A DNA stretch of 64,000 nt from Curtobacterium sp. ER1/6 (GTDB lineage: Bacteria > Actinomycetota > Actinomycetes > Actinomycetales > Microbacteriaceae): contig NZ_MJAK01000002.1 in assembly GCF_001742745.1 (NCBI RefSeq), positions 310,001 through 374,000 of the forward strand, written 5' to 3'. Under the pieces are notes generated by a model, which saw nothing but the letters and a program-made list of their open reading frames with translations, was not told the origin of the DNA and made no database searches. Shown in pieces: positions 43,151-53,900 of the stretch. The position numbers and the translations under genes are program-made. Every line of letters starts with the position of its first letter. The first letter of the stretch is position 1.

Positions 43151-44623
43151 CTACTCGGCGTTCGCCGGGGCCGCGACCGGTGCGGCGTCCTTCGAGACGT
43201 CCTCGGCCGGGGTGGCGTAGGCGGGGCCGGCGGCGTCGGCCGGCTGGCCCTCGGCCGGAGCCTGGGCAGCGGCGGGCGCCGGCGCCTCGACGGCGGCCTT
43301 CGGACGCGACGCGAACGTCTCGAACGCGGCACGGGGGGTCTCGCGGTCGTCGAGCGACGCGATGTCGCGGCCGAGGAAGAACCCGCCCACCCAGTCGCCG
43401 ATGACGCGCCACTTGCGCTCCCACGACGGCATGGCCAGGCCGTGGTAGCCGCGGTGGGCGCCCCAGGCGAGGAAGCCCTTCATCGCGAACTTGCCGGACT
43501 GGAACACACCGGTGCCGAGGCCGAGGCCCGCGACGGCGCCGAGGTTCTCGTGCTTGTAGTCGTTCGTCGCCTCGCCGCGGATCACCGCGGTGAGGTTCTT
43601 CGCGAGCTGCTTCGCCTGGCGCACCGCGTGCTGGGCGTTCGGCACGCAGAAGCCGCCGACCCCGCCGCCGGTCAGGTCCGGCACGGCTGCGACGTCGCCG
43701 CAGGCCCACGCGTCGGCGACCACGCCGTTGTCGTCGACCACGCGGAGGTCCGGCTGCACGCGGATGCGGCCACGCTGCTCGAGCGGGAGGTCCGTGCCCT
43801 TGACCATCGGGTTCGCCATGACCCCGGCGGTCCAGATGATGAGGTCGGACTCGATGGTCTCGATCGAGTCGTCCTTGGCCTTGAGCTGGCAGACGCCGCC
43901 CTCGGCCGAGGCGAGCTGCGTGTCGAGGTGCACGACGGCACCGCGCGACGCGAGGTTCTCGAGCACCCAGTGCGAGGTCTCGAGCGACACCTCGGGCATG
44001 ATGCGCCCCATCGCCTCGACCAGGTGGAAGTGCGTGTCGTCGAAGGACAGCTCGGGGTAGCTCTTCAGCAGGTCCGAGGCGAACGAGCGGAGCTCGGCGA
44101 ACACCTCGATGCCGGCGAAGCCGCCGCCGACCACGACGACGGTGAGCAGGCGGTCACGCTCGGGACCGGCCGGCAGGTTCGCCGCCTTGTGGAAGTTCGT
44201 GAGGATCTTGTCGCGGATCGCCGCGGCCTCCTCGATGGTCTTCAGGCCGATGGCCTCGTCCGCGACGCCCGGGATCGGGAAGGTGCGCGAGACGGCGCCG
44301 GCGGTCATGACGATCTGGTCGTAGGACTCCTCCCACGCCTCGCCCTCGGCCGGGGTGATCGTCGCGGTCTTCGTGGCGTGGTCGACCTTCGTGACCTTGG
44401 CCGTGACGACACGCGTCTTCTTGAGGTGACGACGGTGCGAGACGACCGCGTGCCGGGGCTCGATCGACCCCGCGGCCACCTCGGGCAGGAACGGCTGGTA
44501 CGTCATGTAGGGCAGCGGGTCGACCATGGTGACCTCGGCTTCGCCCTCACGGAGGTGCTTCTCGAGCTTCCAGGCGGTGTAGAAACCGGCGTAACCGCCG
44601 CCGACGACGAGGATCTTGGGCAC
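43151..44623 (-). CDS. ndh: type II NADH dehydrogenase (NDH-2)
   Basis: The 490-residue flavoprotein passes electrons from NADH to menaquinone without pumping protons. It has the FAD site VPKILVVGGGYAGFYTAW, the NADH site TVVVVGGGFAGIEVFAEL, and the C-terminal FAD contact ADAWACGDVAAVPD. The last 60 residues are an Ala/Pro/Glu-rich tail, not part of the enzyme core. GTG 44623 begins at the FAD motif and has AAGGAGA about 10 nt upstream. A TATGAT box at 44712-44717 is the likely -10. Confidence 0.92.
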   Translation of the reverse strand: MPKILVVGGGYAGFYTAWKLEKHLREGEAEVTMVDPLPYMTYQPFLPEVAAGSIEPRHAVVSHRRHLKKTRVVTAKVTKVDHATKTATITPAEGEAWEESYDQIVMTAGAVSRTFPIPGVADEAIGLKTIEEAAAIRDKILTNFHKAANLPAGPERDRLLTVVVVGGGFAGIEVFAELRSFASDLLKSYPELSFDDTHFHLVEAMGRIMPEVSLETSHWVLENLASRGAVVHLDTQLASAEGGVCQLKAKDDSIETIESDLIIWTAGVMANPMVKGTDLPLEQRGRIRVQPDLRVVDDNGVVADAWACGDVAAVPDLTGGGVGGFCVPNAQHAVRQAKQLAKNLTAVIRGEATNDYKHENLGAVAGLGLGTGVFQSGKFAMKGFLAWGAHRGYHGLAMPSWERKWRVIGDWVGGFFLGRDIASLDDRETPRAAFETFASRPKAAVEAPAPAAAQAPAEGQPADAAGPAYATPAEDVSKDAAPVAAPANAE

Positions 44624-44666
44624 GGGGGATGATCTCCTTGGAGTGGGGTGGTTGCCGGGAGGCTGG

Positions 44667-45215
44667 TCAGAGTTCGCCGCCACCCGCCCCGACTCCGGCG
44701 TCTGCGATGCCATCATACGCCCGGCACTCACACCGGGAGGGCGACCAGGACGCGCGCTCGAGCGCGAGGTCGCCGATGGGGTTGACGCCGGGGCCGGCTG
44801 CGAGGGCGTGGCCGACGAGGGCGTGCAGGCACTTCACGCGGGTGGGCATGCCACCGGCGCTGATGCCGTCGATCTCGTCGACGTGCTCGATCGACTCGCG
44901 GTCCGCCAGGTAGGACTCGTGTGCCGCGCGGTACTGCGCCGCGACGGTCTCGTCCTCGAGCAGTGCCGCGAGTTCGGGCATGACGTGGTTCGCCTCGAGG
45001 GTGCTCACGGCCGCGGTGGCGGCGGGGTGGCACAGGTAGTAGAACGTCGGGAACGGGGTGCCGCTCTCGAGTCGGGGCTTCGTGGAGACGACGGTGGGGT
45101 TGCCACAGACGCACCGTGCCGCGATCCCGACGACGTCGCGTGCCGGTCGACCGAGCTGGGCCGACACGACCTGGACGTCACGGTCGGACGGCGGGTCGAA
45201 GGGAGGGGTGGTCAC
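44667..45215 (-). CDS. DUF501 protein
   Basis: The 182-residue protein has the DUF501 core: VSAQLGRPARDVVGIAARCVCGNP, FPTFYYLCHPAATAAVSTLEANHVM, GGMPTRVKCLHALVGHALAAGPGVNPIGD and a late CECRAY. Seven Cys and several His suggest a bound metal. Function unknown; in actinobacteria it is commonly next to divIC and eno, as here. TAGGCT (45225-45230) lies 9 nt before GTG 45215 and 3 nt before GTG 45221; 45215 fits the usual -10 to start distance better. Confidence 0.85.
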   Translation of the reverse strand: MTTPPFDPPSDRDVQVVSAQLGRPARDVVGIAARCVCGNPTVVSTKPRLESGTPFPTFYYLCHPAATAAVSTLEANHVMPELAALLEDETVAAQYRAAHESYLADRESIEHVDEIDGISAGGMPTRVKCLHALVGHALAAGPGVNPIGDLALERASWSPSRCECRAYDGIADAGVGAGGGEL

Positions 45216-45224
45216 GGGCACGTG

Positions 45225-45230
45225 AGCCTA
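45225..45230 (-). promoter_or_regulatory. DUF501 gene -10 box
   Basis: TAGGCT on the minus strand. The transcript would begin within about 3 nt of the chosen GTG. Confidence 0.45.
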
Positions 45231-45250
45231 CCGGAGACCCGGGCGCGGGC

Positions 45251-45808
45251 CTACTTCGTGTCGCTGGTGGCCGCGCCGGTGGGATCGCCCGTGCCGGAGA
45301 CGTCCGGCGCGACGAGCTCCTCGGTGGTCTTGTCGGTCAGCCCGGACTGCAGGACGCTCGAGAGCATCGCCTGCACCCAGTCGACCTCGGGCGTCTGCAC
45401 GGTCGAGCTCACCGGGCTGCCCGAGTCGGTCCGGGCACGGTCGGACCCCTTCGCCTCCTCGGCACCCATCACGAGGTAGCTCTCCTCGCCCGGGTACACG
45501 TAGAGCAGTCGGTCGCGTGCCTGCGCCTCGATGTAGGCGGGGTCGTCCCAGCGGGCGACGTCCTGCTTCTTCTGCGTGACGTCGGCCTTCTGCGCCGCGA
45601 CCTCGCGCTGCTGCTGTGCGATCTGCTCCTGCTGCTGCACGAGCGTCCGCAGCGACGGGGCGAGCACGACCACGAAGAGCACGATGATCGCCAGCATGAG
45701 CAGGCTGAAGCCCGAGAACCGGATGGACCGGTACCAGGGCTGCTCGTGCGCGCCGGTCTCCGGCACGGCCACGGGGACGCGGCGGACACGGGGCTTCTGG
45801 CTGGGCAC
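45251..45808 (-). CDS. septum formation initiator family protein (DivIC/FtsB-like)
   Basis: The 185-residue protein has a basic cytoplasmic N-terminus, one transmembrane helix (FSLLMLAIIVLFVVVLAPSL) and an extracytoplasmic coiled coil (TLVQQQEQIAQQQREVAAQKADVTQ). The DivIC signature RWDDPAYIEAQARDRLLYVYPGE follows, and then a disordered tail. DivIC/FtsB proteins stabilise FtsL and FtsQ at the division site. The GTG has TACCGT 6 nt upstream. It forms the usual eno-divIC-DUF501 order. Confidence 0.9.
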   Translation of the reverse strand: MPSQKPRVRRVPVAVPETGAHEQPWYRSIRFSGFSLLMLAIIVLFVVVLAPSLRTLVQQQEQIAQQQREVAAQKADVTQKKQDVARWDDPAYIEAQARDRLLYVYPGEESYLVMGAEEAKGSDRARTDSGSPVSSTVQTPEVDWVQAMLSSVLQSGLTDKTTEELVAPDVSGTGDPTGAATSDTK

Positions 45809-45814
45809 GGTCCA

Positions 45815-45820
45815 ACGGTA
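45815..45820 (-). promoter_or_regulatory. divIC-like gene -10 box, leaderless type
   Basis: TACCGT on the minus strand, then TGGACC and the GTG start. Confidence 0.5.
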
Positions 45821-46034
45821 ACCCGGCCCGGGTGCGACGCGGGGCCCGGCACGCGGACCGTCGCACGTCGTTCGGCACCCTCCCAGCGGCCGGGAGGCGC
45901 GGCACGCGCCCGCCCCGTCGGTCCCGCCCGCAGTCGGGTCACCACCGCGGACGCTGGCCGAGCGTGCAGGACGTGCCGCTCACGTCCGCCGGGCGGGCAG
46001 GAACCGTCGCTGCAGGGCGACGAGTGTGACGGAT

Positions 46035-46065
46035 CGGGCCCGCTCGCCACCGTCGAGCGGGCCCG
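46035..46065 (-). terminator. second hairpin downstream of eno
   Basis: A perfect 12-bp stem of CGGGCCCGCTCG with a 7-nt loop, 6 nt beyond the first eno hairpin on the minus strand. Tandem terminators are plausible for a highly expressed gene. Confidence 0.6.
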
Positions 46066-46071
46066 ACATCG

Positions 46072-46109
46072 ACGAGACGCCGCCCTCCCGAGGGAGGACG
46101 GCGTCTCGT
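46072..46109 (-). terminator. terminator of eno
   Basis: ACGAGACGCCG pairs with its complement, and an inner CTCC/GGAG extends the stem. It begins 12 nt after the eno stop on the minus strand. Confidence 0.75.
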
Positions 46110-46121
46110 GCGGTGCGTGTC

Positions 46122-47450
<1,329 letters not shown>

Positions 47451-47484
47451 CTACCGACGCGCGGTGGAGCGGAGGTGTCGTGCG

Positions 47485-48729
47485 TCAGGACAGTGGACGG
47501 AACTCGACGCCCTCGAGCGTCTCCGTGTCCGCCCGGACGGACGCGAATGCGTCGAACCCCTGCTCGACGAGTCCGGCGAGCTGGTTCTTGGTGTTCTTCA
47601 CCCGGCGTTCGAGCCGGACCCGACGGTGCGACCGGAGCGCCTCGTCCTTGAGCGCGGCGAGTCGGACGGGGTCGACGTCCTTGTCGTAGACGAGCACGAC
47701 GGCGTCGGACTCGGCCGACTCCGGCAGCGTGACGAGGTCGACGAGCCGCTCGAACCCGAGCGAGAACCCGACTGCCGGGACGTCCTGGCCGAGGAAGCGC
47801 CCGATCATGCCGTCGTAGCGACCGCCGCCGCCGAGGCTGTACCCGAAGTCCGGGTGCGCCACCTCGAAGATCGTGCCCGTGTAGTAGCCCATGCCGCGGA
47901 CCAGGGTGGGGTCGAAGCGCAGGTCGGCCCCGGGCAGCGCGTCGCGGAGGCGCAGGAGGTCGGCGAACGCCTCGGCGTCGAGCCACTCGGCGTCGGCGAC
48001 GGAGGACCAGTCGGCGGCCTCGAGCGACCGGATCGTGTCCTCGAGCCCGGGCAGCTCGGCGCCGGTGGTCTCGCGCAGTTCGGCGGCGACCCCGTCCGGC
48101 CCGATCTTGTCGAGCTTGTCGACCGTGATGAGGGCACGCTCCGCGGCGGCGGGGTCGACGATGCCCCACGACCCGAGCAGCGCCGTCAGGATCCGCCGGT
48201 CGTTGATCCGGATGGTCGTGCCCGCGATGCCGAGGGCGTCGAGGGCCGCGGTCGTCGCGCTGATCAGCTCGATCTCGGCGAGCTGCCCGGGCTCGCCGAG
48301 CACGTCGATGTCGCACTGCACGAACTGGCGGTAGCGCCCCTTCTGCGGACGCTCGGCGCGCCACACGGGTGCGATCTGCACCGCCCGGAACACCGACGGG
48401 AGCTCGGCACGGTGCGAGGCGTAGAAGCGGGCGAGCGGGACGGTGAGGTCGAACCGGAGCCCGAGGTCTGCGAGGTCGAGCGGAGCCTCGGCACGGCGCA
48501 CGTCGTCCGTCGTGAGCCCGCGCTTCATCACGGCGAACGCGAGCTTCTCGTTGTCGCCGCCGAGGCCGGAGTGCAGGCGGGCGGCCTCCTCGACGACCGG
48601 CGTCTCGATCTCGTCGAACCCGTGCTGCGCGTACACGCCGCGGATGACTCCGAGGACGTGCTCCCGTCGTGCCTTGTCCGCGGGGAGGTGGTCTCGCATG
48701 CCACGGGGGGCCGTCACGGTGGTCGCCAT
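47485..48729 (-). CDS. hisS: histidyl-tRNA synthetase
   Basis: The 414-residue class II synthetase contains APRGMRDHLP (start of the core), motif 2 (FRAVQIAPVWRAERPQKGRYRQFVQCDID), the HisA/HisB loop LVRGMGYYTGTIFEV with GGGGRYDG, motif 3 (AVGFSLGFERL) and a C-terminal anticodon domain. The HisA loop reads GMGYYTGT where many enzymes have GLDYYTRT. ATG 48729 is chosen at the family N-terminus; a CAGGAT box lies 6 nt upstream. There is no T-box leader on this strand. Confidence 0.95.
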   Translation of the reverse strand: MATTVTAPRGMRDHLPADKARREHVLGVIRGVYAQHGFDEIETPVVEEAARLHSGLGGDNEKLAFAVMKRGLTTDDVRRAEAPLDLADLGLRFDLTVPLARFYASHRAELPSVFRAVQIAPVWRAERPQKGRYRQFVQCDIDVLGEPGQLAEIELISATTAALDALGIAGTTIRINDRRILTALLGSWGIVDPAAAERALITVDKLDKIGPDGVAAELRETTGAELPGLEDTIRSLEAADWSSVADAEWLDAEAFADLLRLRDALPGADLRFDPTLVRGMGYYTGTIFEVAHPDFGYSLGGGGRYDGMIGRFLGQDVPAVGFSLGFERLVDLVTLPESAESDAVVLVYDKDVDPVRLAALKDEALRSHRRVRLERRVKNTKNQLAGLVEQGFDAFASVRADTETLEGVEFRPLS

Positions 48730-48735
48730 GCGCCA

Positions 48736-48741
48736 ATCCTG
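48736..48741 (-). promoter_or_regulatory. hisS -10-like box, leaderless type
   Basis: CAGGAT on the minus strand, 6 nt before the ATG. Confidence 0.4.
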
Positions 48742-48760
48742 CCAGAACGCACCGGACCGC

Positions 48761-48789
48761 TTGCACGCGTGCCGGCACGCTGATACATT
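48761..48789 (+). promoter_or_regulatory. promoter of candidate small RNA between hisS and mazG
   Basis: TTGCAC (48761-48766) and TACATT (48784-48789) with exactly 17 nt between. It faces away from hisS and no plus-strand coding start follows. Confidence 0.5.
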
Positions 48790-48795
48790 GGATGC

Positions 48796-48962
48796 AGAAC
48801 CTCGGTTCGGTGGTCTCCTGATCCGATCACCGGGCCGTTCGCGGGGCCGGTGTGCTGCAACGGGGTCCCGCGGTTCGGGCGGGTATCCCTGCCGACGTGA
48901 CTTCCCTGGCACGTCGTCACCCGCTCGCGGGCACCCTCCTTTTTCGGGTTGGGAGGGTGCCC
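48796..48962 (+). ncRNA. candidate non-coding RNA, about 165 nt
   Basis: A promoter-like pair upstream, no credible reading frame, several local hairpins (for example GACGTG...CACGTC at 48894-48917) and a strong final hairpin (48929-48962) define a unit of about 165 nt. It does not show the SRP RNA tetraloop region, tmRNA or RNase P core that I could recognise. The final hairpin may instead, or also, terminate mazG, whose stop codon is 17 nt away on the other strand. Confidence 0.4.
48929..48962. terminator. hairpin at the end of mazG and of the candidate small RNA
   Basis: GGGCACCCTCC pairs with GGAGGGTGCCC (48952-48962) around a T-rich loop. Being palindromic, it could terminate transcription in both directions. 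Confidence 0.65.
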
Positions 48963-48978
48963 GCTCTCCTGACCTCGA

Positions 48979-49629
48979 TCACCCGGGATCCCCCGCACGC
49001 CCGACCTCCTCGAGCCGCGCCACCGCCGCACGCAGGCCGCGCACGGGATCGATCCCCGCCGCCCGCGCCGCCGCGACCTGCTCCAGCATCGCGCTCCCCC
49101 ACGCCTCGTCTCGGCCCTCCTGCTCGCGGCCCGCCCCGACCGCAGCGCCGACGACCGCCTCCGCGTCACCCCGCTCCTCGAGCCGCTCGAGCAGCTTGAC
49201 AGCCCGCTCCAACGGCGGCATCGCGCGGGGCACACCGTCGAACACGCTCGTCCGCGCGGCCTTCTCCGCCGCCTTCGCCGCTCGCCAGACCCGGACGACC
49301 TCCTCCTCGGTGTCGGCGTGCTCGTCGCCGAACACGTGCGGGTGCCGGCGGACCATCTTGTCCCGGACCTCGGCGGCGACGTCCTCGAGGTCGAAGCGCC
49401 CGGCCGCCGCGGCGATCCCGGCGTGCAGGACCACCTGGTAGAGCACGTCGCCGAGCTCCTCGCGGATCTCGGCGTCGTCCCCCGAGTCGATCGCGTCGAC
49501 GAGCTCGTACGACTCCTCCACCGCGTACCGCGCGAGCGACGCGTGCGTCTGGGCTCGGTTCCACACGCACCCGCCCTCGGGAGCGAGCAGGCGGTCGACG
49601 ACTTCGACGAGGTCCGGTACGGCGGTCAT
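48979..49629 (-). CDS. mazG: MazG family nucleoside triphosphate pyrophosphohydrolase
   Basis: The 216-residue enzyme hydrolyses (d)NTPs to monophosphates, cleaning non-canonical nucleotides. The metal motif EESYELVDAID (ExxE) and ELGDVLYQVVLHAGIA (ExxD) are clear, as is MVRRHPHVFGDEHA. It has one complete MazG domain plus a partial second half, typical of short actinobacterial forms. ATG 49629 has CAGCAT 6 nt upstream. The long frame upstream is antisense to nhaA. Confidence 0.9.
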   Translation of the reverse strand: MTAVPDLVEVVDRLLAPEGGCVWNRAQTHASLARYAVEESYELVDAIDSGDDAEIREELGDVLYQVVLHAGIAAAAGRFDLEDVAAEVRDKMVRRHPHVFGDEHADTEEEVVRVWRAAKAAEKAARTSVFDGVPRAMPPLERAVKLLERLEERGDAEAVVGAAVGAGREQEGRDEAWGSAMLEQVAAARAAGIDPVRGLRAAVARLEEVGRAGDPG

Positions 49630-49635
49630 CCCGTC

Positions 49636-49641
49636 ATGCTG
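49636..49641 (-). promoter_or_regulatory. mazG -10-like box, leaderless type
   Basis: CAGCAT on the minus strand, 6 nt before the ATG; same sequence and spacing as at xseA. Confidence 0.4.
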
Positions 49642-49659
49642 GCACGCAGCCCGCTCCGG

Positions 49660-49665
49660 TACCCT
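49660..49665 (+). promoter_or_regulatory. nhaA -10 box
   Basis: TACCCT. The transcript would start near 49672, so GTG 49675 could be used without a leader, or GTG 49729 with a 57-nt leader that has GGAGAA. Confidence 0.4.
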
Positions 49666-49728
49666 GGACGGGGTGTGTCGGGAAGTCTGGTCGACGGTCC
49701 GTCGTCCGTACCCGGAACCTGGAGAACC

Positions 49729-50907
49729 GTGCAGGCGCTCGTCCGCTCGCCCCGCTTCAGCGCCATCGCGCTGCTCACCGCCGCCGTCCTCGGCCTGATC
49801 GTCGCGAACTCCGCGCTCGGGCCCGGCCTCGAACGGCTCCTCGACGCCCATTCGCCGTGGGACGCCGTCGGTCTCGACCTCTCCGTCTCGCACTGGATCA
49901 GTGACGGTCTGCTCGCCGTCTTCTTCCTCCTGGTCGCCATCGAGCTGAAGCAGGAGGTCGTCGACGGTGAGCTGTCGAACCCGAAGAGCGCCGTCATCCC
50001 GGCGATCGCGGCGGTCGGCGGGGTGATCGTCCCGGCGGTGGTGTTCCTGGTGGTCACGACGGGCACCCCGTACCAGCACGGCTGGCCGATCCCGACCGCC
50101 ACGGACATCGCCTTCGCCCTCGGGGTCCTCGCGGTGTTCGGCCGCGGACTGCCGTCGACCGTGCGGGTGTTCCTGCTCGCCCTCGCGGTGCTCGACGACC
50201 TCATCGCCATCGTCATCATCGCCGTGGTCTTCGCGCACGGCACGGACCTCACCGCCCTCGGCGGCGCGGCGGTCGCCCTGCTCGTCTTCGCCGTCCTCGG
50301 TCGGCTGCTCCGCCCCGGCCGCGCCGGTCAGGGGTGGGTCATCGCCGCGATGGTGCTCGTCGGCCTCGTCACGTGGTGGCTCGTGTACCACTCGGGCGTG
50401 CACGCGACGATCGCCGGTGTCGCCCTCGGTCTGGTGCTCCCCCGACGCCCCGGGCACACGCTGCACGAGCGGGTCGAGCCGTGGTCGAACGCGGTCGTGC
50501 TGCCGGTCTTCGCGTTCGCCTCGGCCGCCGTGGTGGTCCCGAGCGTGGGGCTCGGCGAGCTGTCCCCGACGTTCTGGGCGGTCGTGCTCGCGCTGCCGGT
50601 CGGCAAGGTGATCGGCATCACGCTCTTCGGCTCGGTCGCGACGCGCATCTTCCGGGCACCGGGCCGCTCGACGCTGTCGTTCGGGTCGATCGTCACCGTC
50701 GGTGTCCTCGGCGGGATCGGGTTCACGGTGTCGCTGCTCATGAACGAACTGGCCTTCGCCCGGAACGAGGAGGTCCTCGACGAGGGCGTCCTCGCCGTGC
50801 TGGTCGGATCCGGCATCGCGATGATCGCGTCGGCGGTCGTCGTCAGCCTTCGCGCGCGGCGGTACCGGGCGCGTCGCGAGCTCTCCGAGGCGGAGGCGAC
50901 CGAGTAG
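49729..50907 (+). CDS. nhaA: Na+/H+ antiporter NhaA
   Basis: NhaA exchanges external protons for internal sodium. The 392-residue protein has the family features DGLLAVFFLLVAIELKQEVVDGELS, ATDIAFALGVLAVFG and the paired aspartates ALAVLDDLIAIVIIAVVF that bind Na+/H+. About twelve helices are predicted. GTG 49729 has GGAG just upstream and matches the family N-terminus (VRSPRFSAIALL); GTG 49675 would add 18 residues. A family-1 palindrome separates its end from mfd. Confidence 0.93.
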   Translation: MQALVRSPRFSAIALLTAAVLGLIVANSALGPGLERLLDAHSPWDAVGLDLSVSHWISDGLLAVFFLLVAIELKQEVVDGELSNPKSAVIPAIAAVGGVIVPAVVFLVVTTGTPYQHGWPIPTATDIAFALGVLAVFGRGLPSTVRVFLLALAVLDDLIAIVIIAVVFAHGTDLTALGGAAVALLVFAVLGRLLRPGRAGQGWVIAAMVLVGLVTWWLVYHSGVHATIAGVALGLVLPRRPGHTLHERVEPWSNAVVLPVFAFASAAVVVPSVGLGELSPTFWAVVLALPVGKVIGITLFGSVATRIFRAPGRSTLSFGSIVTVGVLGGIGFTVSLLMNELAFARNEEVLDEGVLAVLVGSGIAMIASAVVVSLRARRYRARRELSEAEATE

Positions 50908-50925
50908 GTCGGGGCGCAACGACAC

Positions 50926-50973
50926 GACGGTCGGGAGGCGCGGTGCCGGCTGACACCGCGCCTCCCGTCCGTC
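50926..50973. terminator. palindromic repeat family 1, copy 5 (between nhaA and mfd)
   Basis: A 20-bp stem with a single T-T mismatch (GACGGTCGGGAGGCGCGGTG against its partner at 50954-50973) and an 8-nt loop. It lies between convergent genes. Confidence 0.7.
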
Positions 50974-50986
50974 GGGTGGTCGCCGC

Positions 50987-53900
50987 TCAGGCGGCGGGCG
51001 TCTCCGCCGGGGCCTTCGAGGCCCCGTAGACCGCCGTCAGGATGCTCTCCACCCACTCGATGAGCCCGGCGTCGGGCAGGGACTCGCCGTGCGGCTTCGG
51101 CAGCGGGATGCTCGCGGCGTCCTGCTGCGGGAACCAGCGTGCGCCCGGGTACATCCGCTTGAGCCGGACCTGCGCCGAGTCGGCGAGCTCCTTGCCCGCC
51201 ACGCGGAGGTTCGACCCCATCACGACCACGTCGGACAGGCCGACCTGCTGCGCCATGCGGCGGAGCCGGGAGACCTCGACGAGGGTGAGGACGGCCTGCG
51301 GCGGCTGCCCGTAGCGGTCGGTGAGCTCGTCGAGCACCATGTCGATCGCCTCGGGCTGTGCAGCCGGGGCCGATGCGGCCGACAGCTTCTGGTACGCCTC
51401 GAGCCGGAGCCGCTCGGACTCGACGTAGTCCTCGGGGATGTGCGCGTCGACCGGGATCTCGAGCCGGAGCTCGGTCTGGCCCTCGGCGACGTCGCCGCGG
51501 AACTGCGACACCGCCTCGCCGATCATGCGGAGGTACAGGTCGAAACCGACCCCGGCGATGTGCCCGGACTGCTCGCCGCCGAGCAGGTTGCCCGCGCCGC
51601 GGATCTCGAGGTCCTTCATGGCGACCTGCATGCCCGCGCCGAGCTCGTTGTTCGCGGCGATGGTCTCGAGCCGGTCCTGTGCGGTCTCGGACAGCGGCTT
51701 GTCGGCGTCGTAGAGGAAGTACGCGTACCCGCGCTCACGACCACGCCCGACGCGACCGCGCAGCTGGTGCAGCTGCGACAGGCCGTACTTGTCGGCCTTG
51801 TCGATGATGAGCGTGTTGGCGTTCGCGATGTCCAGTCCGGTCTCGACGATCGTGGTCGACACGAGGACGTCGAACTTCCGCTCCCAGAAGTCGACCATGA
51901 CCTGCTCGAGGGTGCCCTCGGACATCTGCCCGTGCGCGACCTGGATGCGGGCGTCCGGCACGATCTCGGCGAGGTGCGACGCGACCGACTGGATGTCCTT
52001 CACGCGGTTGTGCACGTAGAAGACCTGCCCCTCGCGGAGGAGCTCGCGGCGGATCGCGGCGGCGACCTGCAGGTCCGACTGCGGGCCGACGAAGGTCAGG
52101 ATCGGGTGGCGGTCCTCCGGCGGGGTCGCCAGCGTCGACATCTCGCGGATGCCGGTGACCGCCATCTCGAGCGACCGCGGGATCGGCGTCGCGGACATGG
52201 CCAGGACGTCGACGTTGGTCTTGAGCTTCTTGAGCTGGTCCTTGTGCTCGACACCGAAGCGCTGCTCCTCGTCGATGATCACGAGGCCGACGTCCTTGAA
52301 CGCGATGTTCTGCGACAGGATCCGGTGCGTGCCGATGACGATGTCGACGGTGCCGTCGGCGAGCCCGGCGATCGTCTCCTTCGACTCCTTCTCGCTCTGG
52401 AAGCGGCTCAGCGCGCGCAGGTGCACGGGAAACCCGGCGAAGCGCTCCTGGAACGTCTCCATGTGCTGGCGCACGAGCAGGGTCGTCGGCACGAGGACCG
52501 CGACCTGCTTGCCGTCCTGCACCGCCTTGAACGCCGCGCGGATCGCGACCTCGGTCTTGCCGTAGCCGACGTCGCCGGAGAGCAGGCGGTCCATCGGGAT
52601 GGGGCTCTCCATGTCGCGCTTGATCTCGTCGATCGTGGTGAGCTGGTCGGCGGTCTCGGCGAACGGGAACGCCTCCTCGAGCTCGCGCTGCCACGGAGTG
52701 TCGGGCCCGAACGCGTGGCCCTTCGACGCCATGCGCGCGGAGTAGAGCTTCACGAGGTCGACGGCGATGTCGCGGACTGCCTTGCGCGCCTTCGACTTCG
52801 CCGCGGACCAGTCCGACCCGCCCATCTTCGACAGGTTCGGGTTCTCGCCACCGACGTACCGCGAGAGCTGGTCGAGCTGGTCGGTCGGCACGAAGAGCTT
52901 GTCGCCCGGGTAGTTCCGCTTCGACGGCGCGTACTCGAGCACGAGGTACTCCCGCTGCGTCTTCACGGCGTTGCGGCCGCCGGAGCTGACCTCGCGGGAG
53001 ACCAGCTCGACGAACTTGCCGATGCCGTGGGTGTTGTGCACGACGACGTCGCCCGGCTTCAGCTGCAGCGGGTCGACGACGTTCTTGCGGCGACCGGCGA
53101 GCTTCTTGACCGTGCGGGCGCCCTGCTGGACGCTGCGGCCGTAGAACTCGGCCTCGCTGAGCAGCGCGATCCGCGGGTCGGGGGTGGCGAAGCCGGCCTC
53201 GACGGAGGCCGTCGTGACGATCACGACGCCCGGCTCCGGCGGTGCCGTGAGGTCCTCGGCACGCGCGGCGACACCGGCGTCGGCGAGTACCTGGACCGCG
53301 CGCTCGACGAGTCCCTTGCCCTGCGCCGTCACGACGACGCCCCACCCGTCGTCGACGAGGTGCTTGACGTGCTCGACGGCGCCGTCCGCGCTGCCCGCGA
53401 AGCTCGGGATGGCCTCGGCGCGAACGCGGATGTACTCACCGGCCTCCGCGGCGGCCTCGGCGTCGCTGAGCACGCGGTCCCGGTCGCCCTCGTCGAGTCC
53501 GGAGTCGAACGGCGTCACCGTCCACCAGGTGCGCTGGCCGCGGGTGTTCTTGAGCTGCTGCACGGACAGGAAGTTGCCCGCGTCGAGGTCGATGGGCGCC
53601 TGTGCCCCCGCGACCGCAGCGCTCCAGGCGGCCTGCAGGAACTCGGTGTTCGTCTCGGCGAGGCTGTGCGCGCGCCCGGCGACACGCTCGGGCGAGAGGA
53701 CCGCGATCGTCGCGGCGTCGGGCAGGTACGTGGTGATCGGCACGAGGTCCTGCACGAGCGCCGGCGCGAGGGACTCCATGCCCTCGACCGGGATGCCCTC
53801 GGCGATCTTCGCCAGCATCTGGGACAGGTTCGGGAACTCGTGGAGCATCTCGCGGGCCCGCTGCTGGACGTCGTCGCTGAGCAGGAGCTCGCGGGACGCG

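Larger units (their letters stand above)
45809..46121. other. 313-nt intergenic region between eno and the divIC-like gene
   Basis: It holds the leaderless promoter of the divIC-like gene (45815-45820), a GGCCGGGAGGCGCGG half-copy of repeat family 1 near 45889, and two hairpins after eno. No supported gene is seen; short frames here are of low quality. Confidence 0.6.

Noticed and set aside
44624-44731. N-terminal extension of ndh starting with MSAGRMM
   Set aside because: The extra residues are low complexity and precede the FAD-binding start motif. GTG 44623 has an AAGGAGA ribosome-binding site.
48730-48978. T-box riboswitch for hisS
   Set aside because: The structured region lies upstream of hisS but its promoter points away from it, and a CAGGAT box sits 6 nt from the hisS ATG, leaving no leader. 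No T-box sequence is seen.
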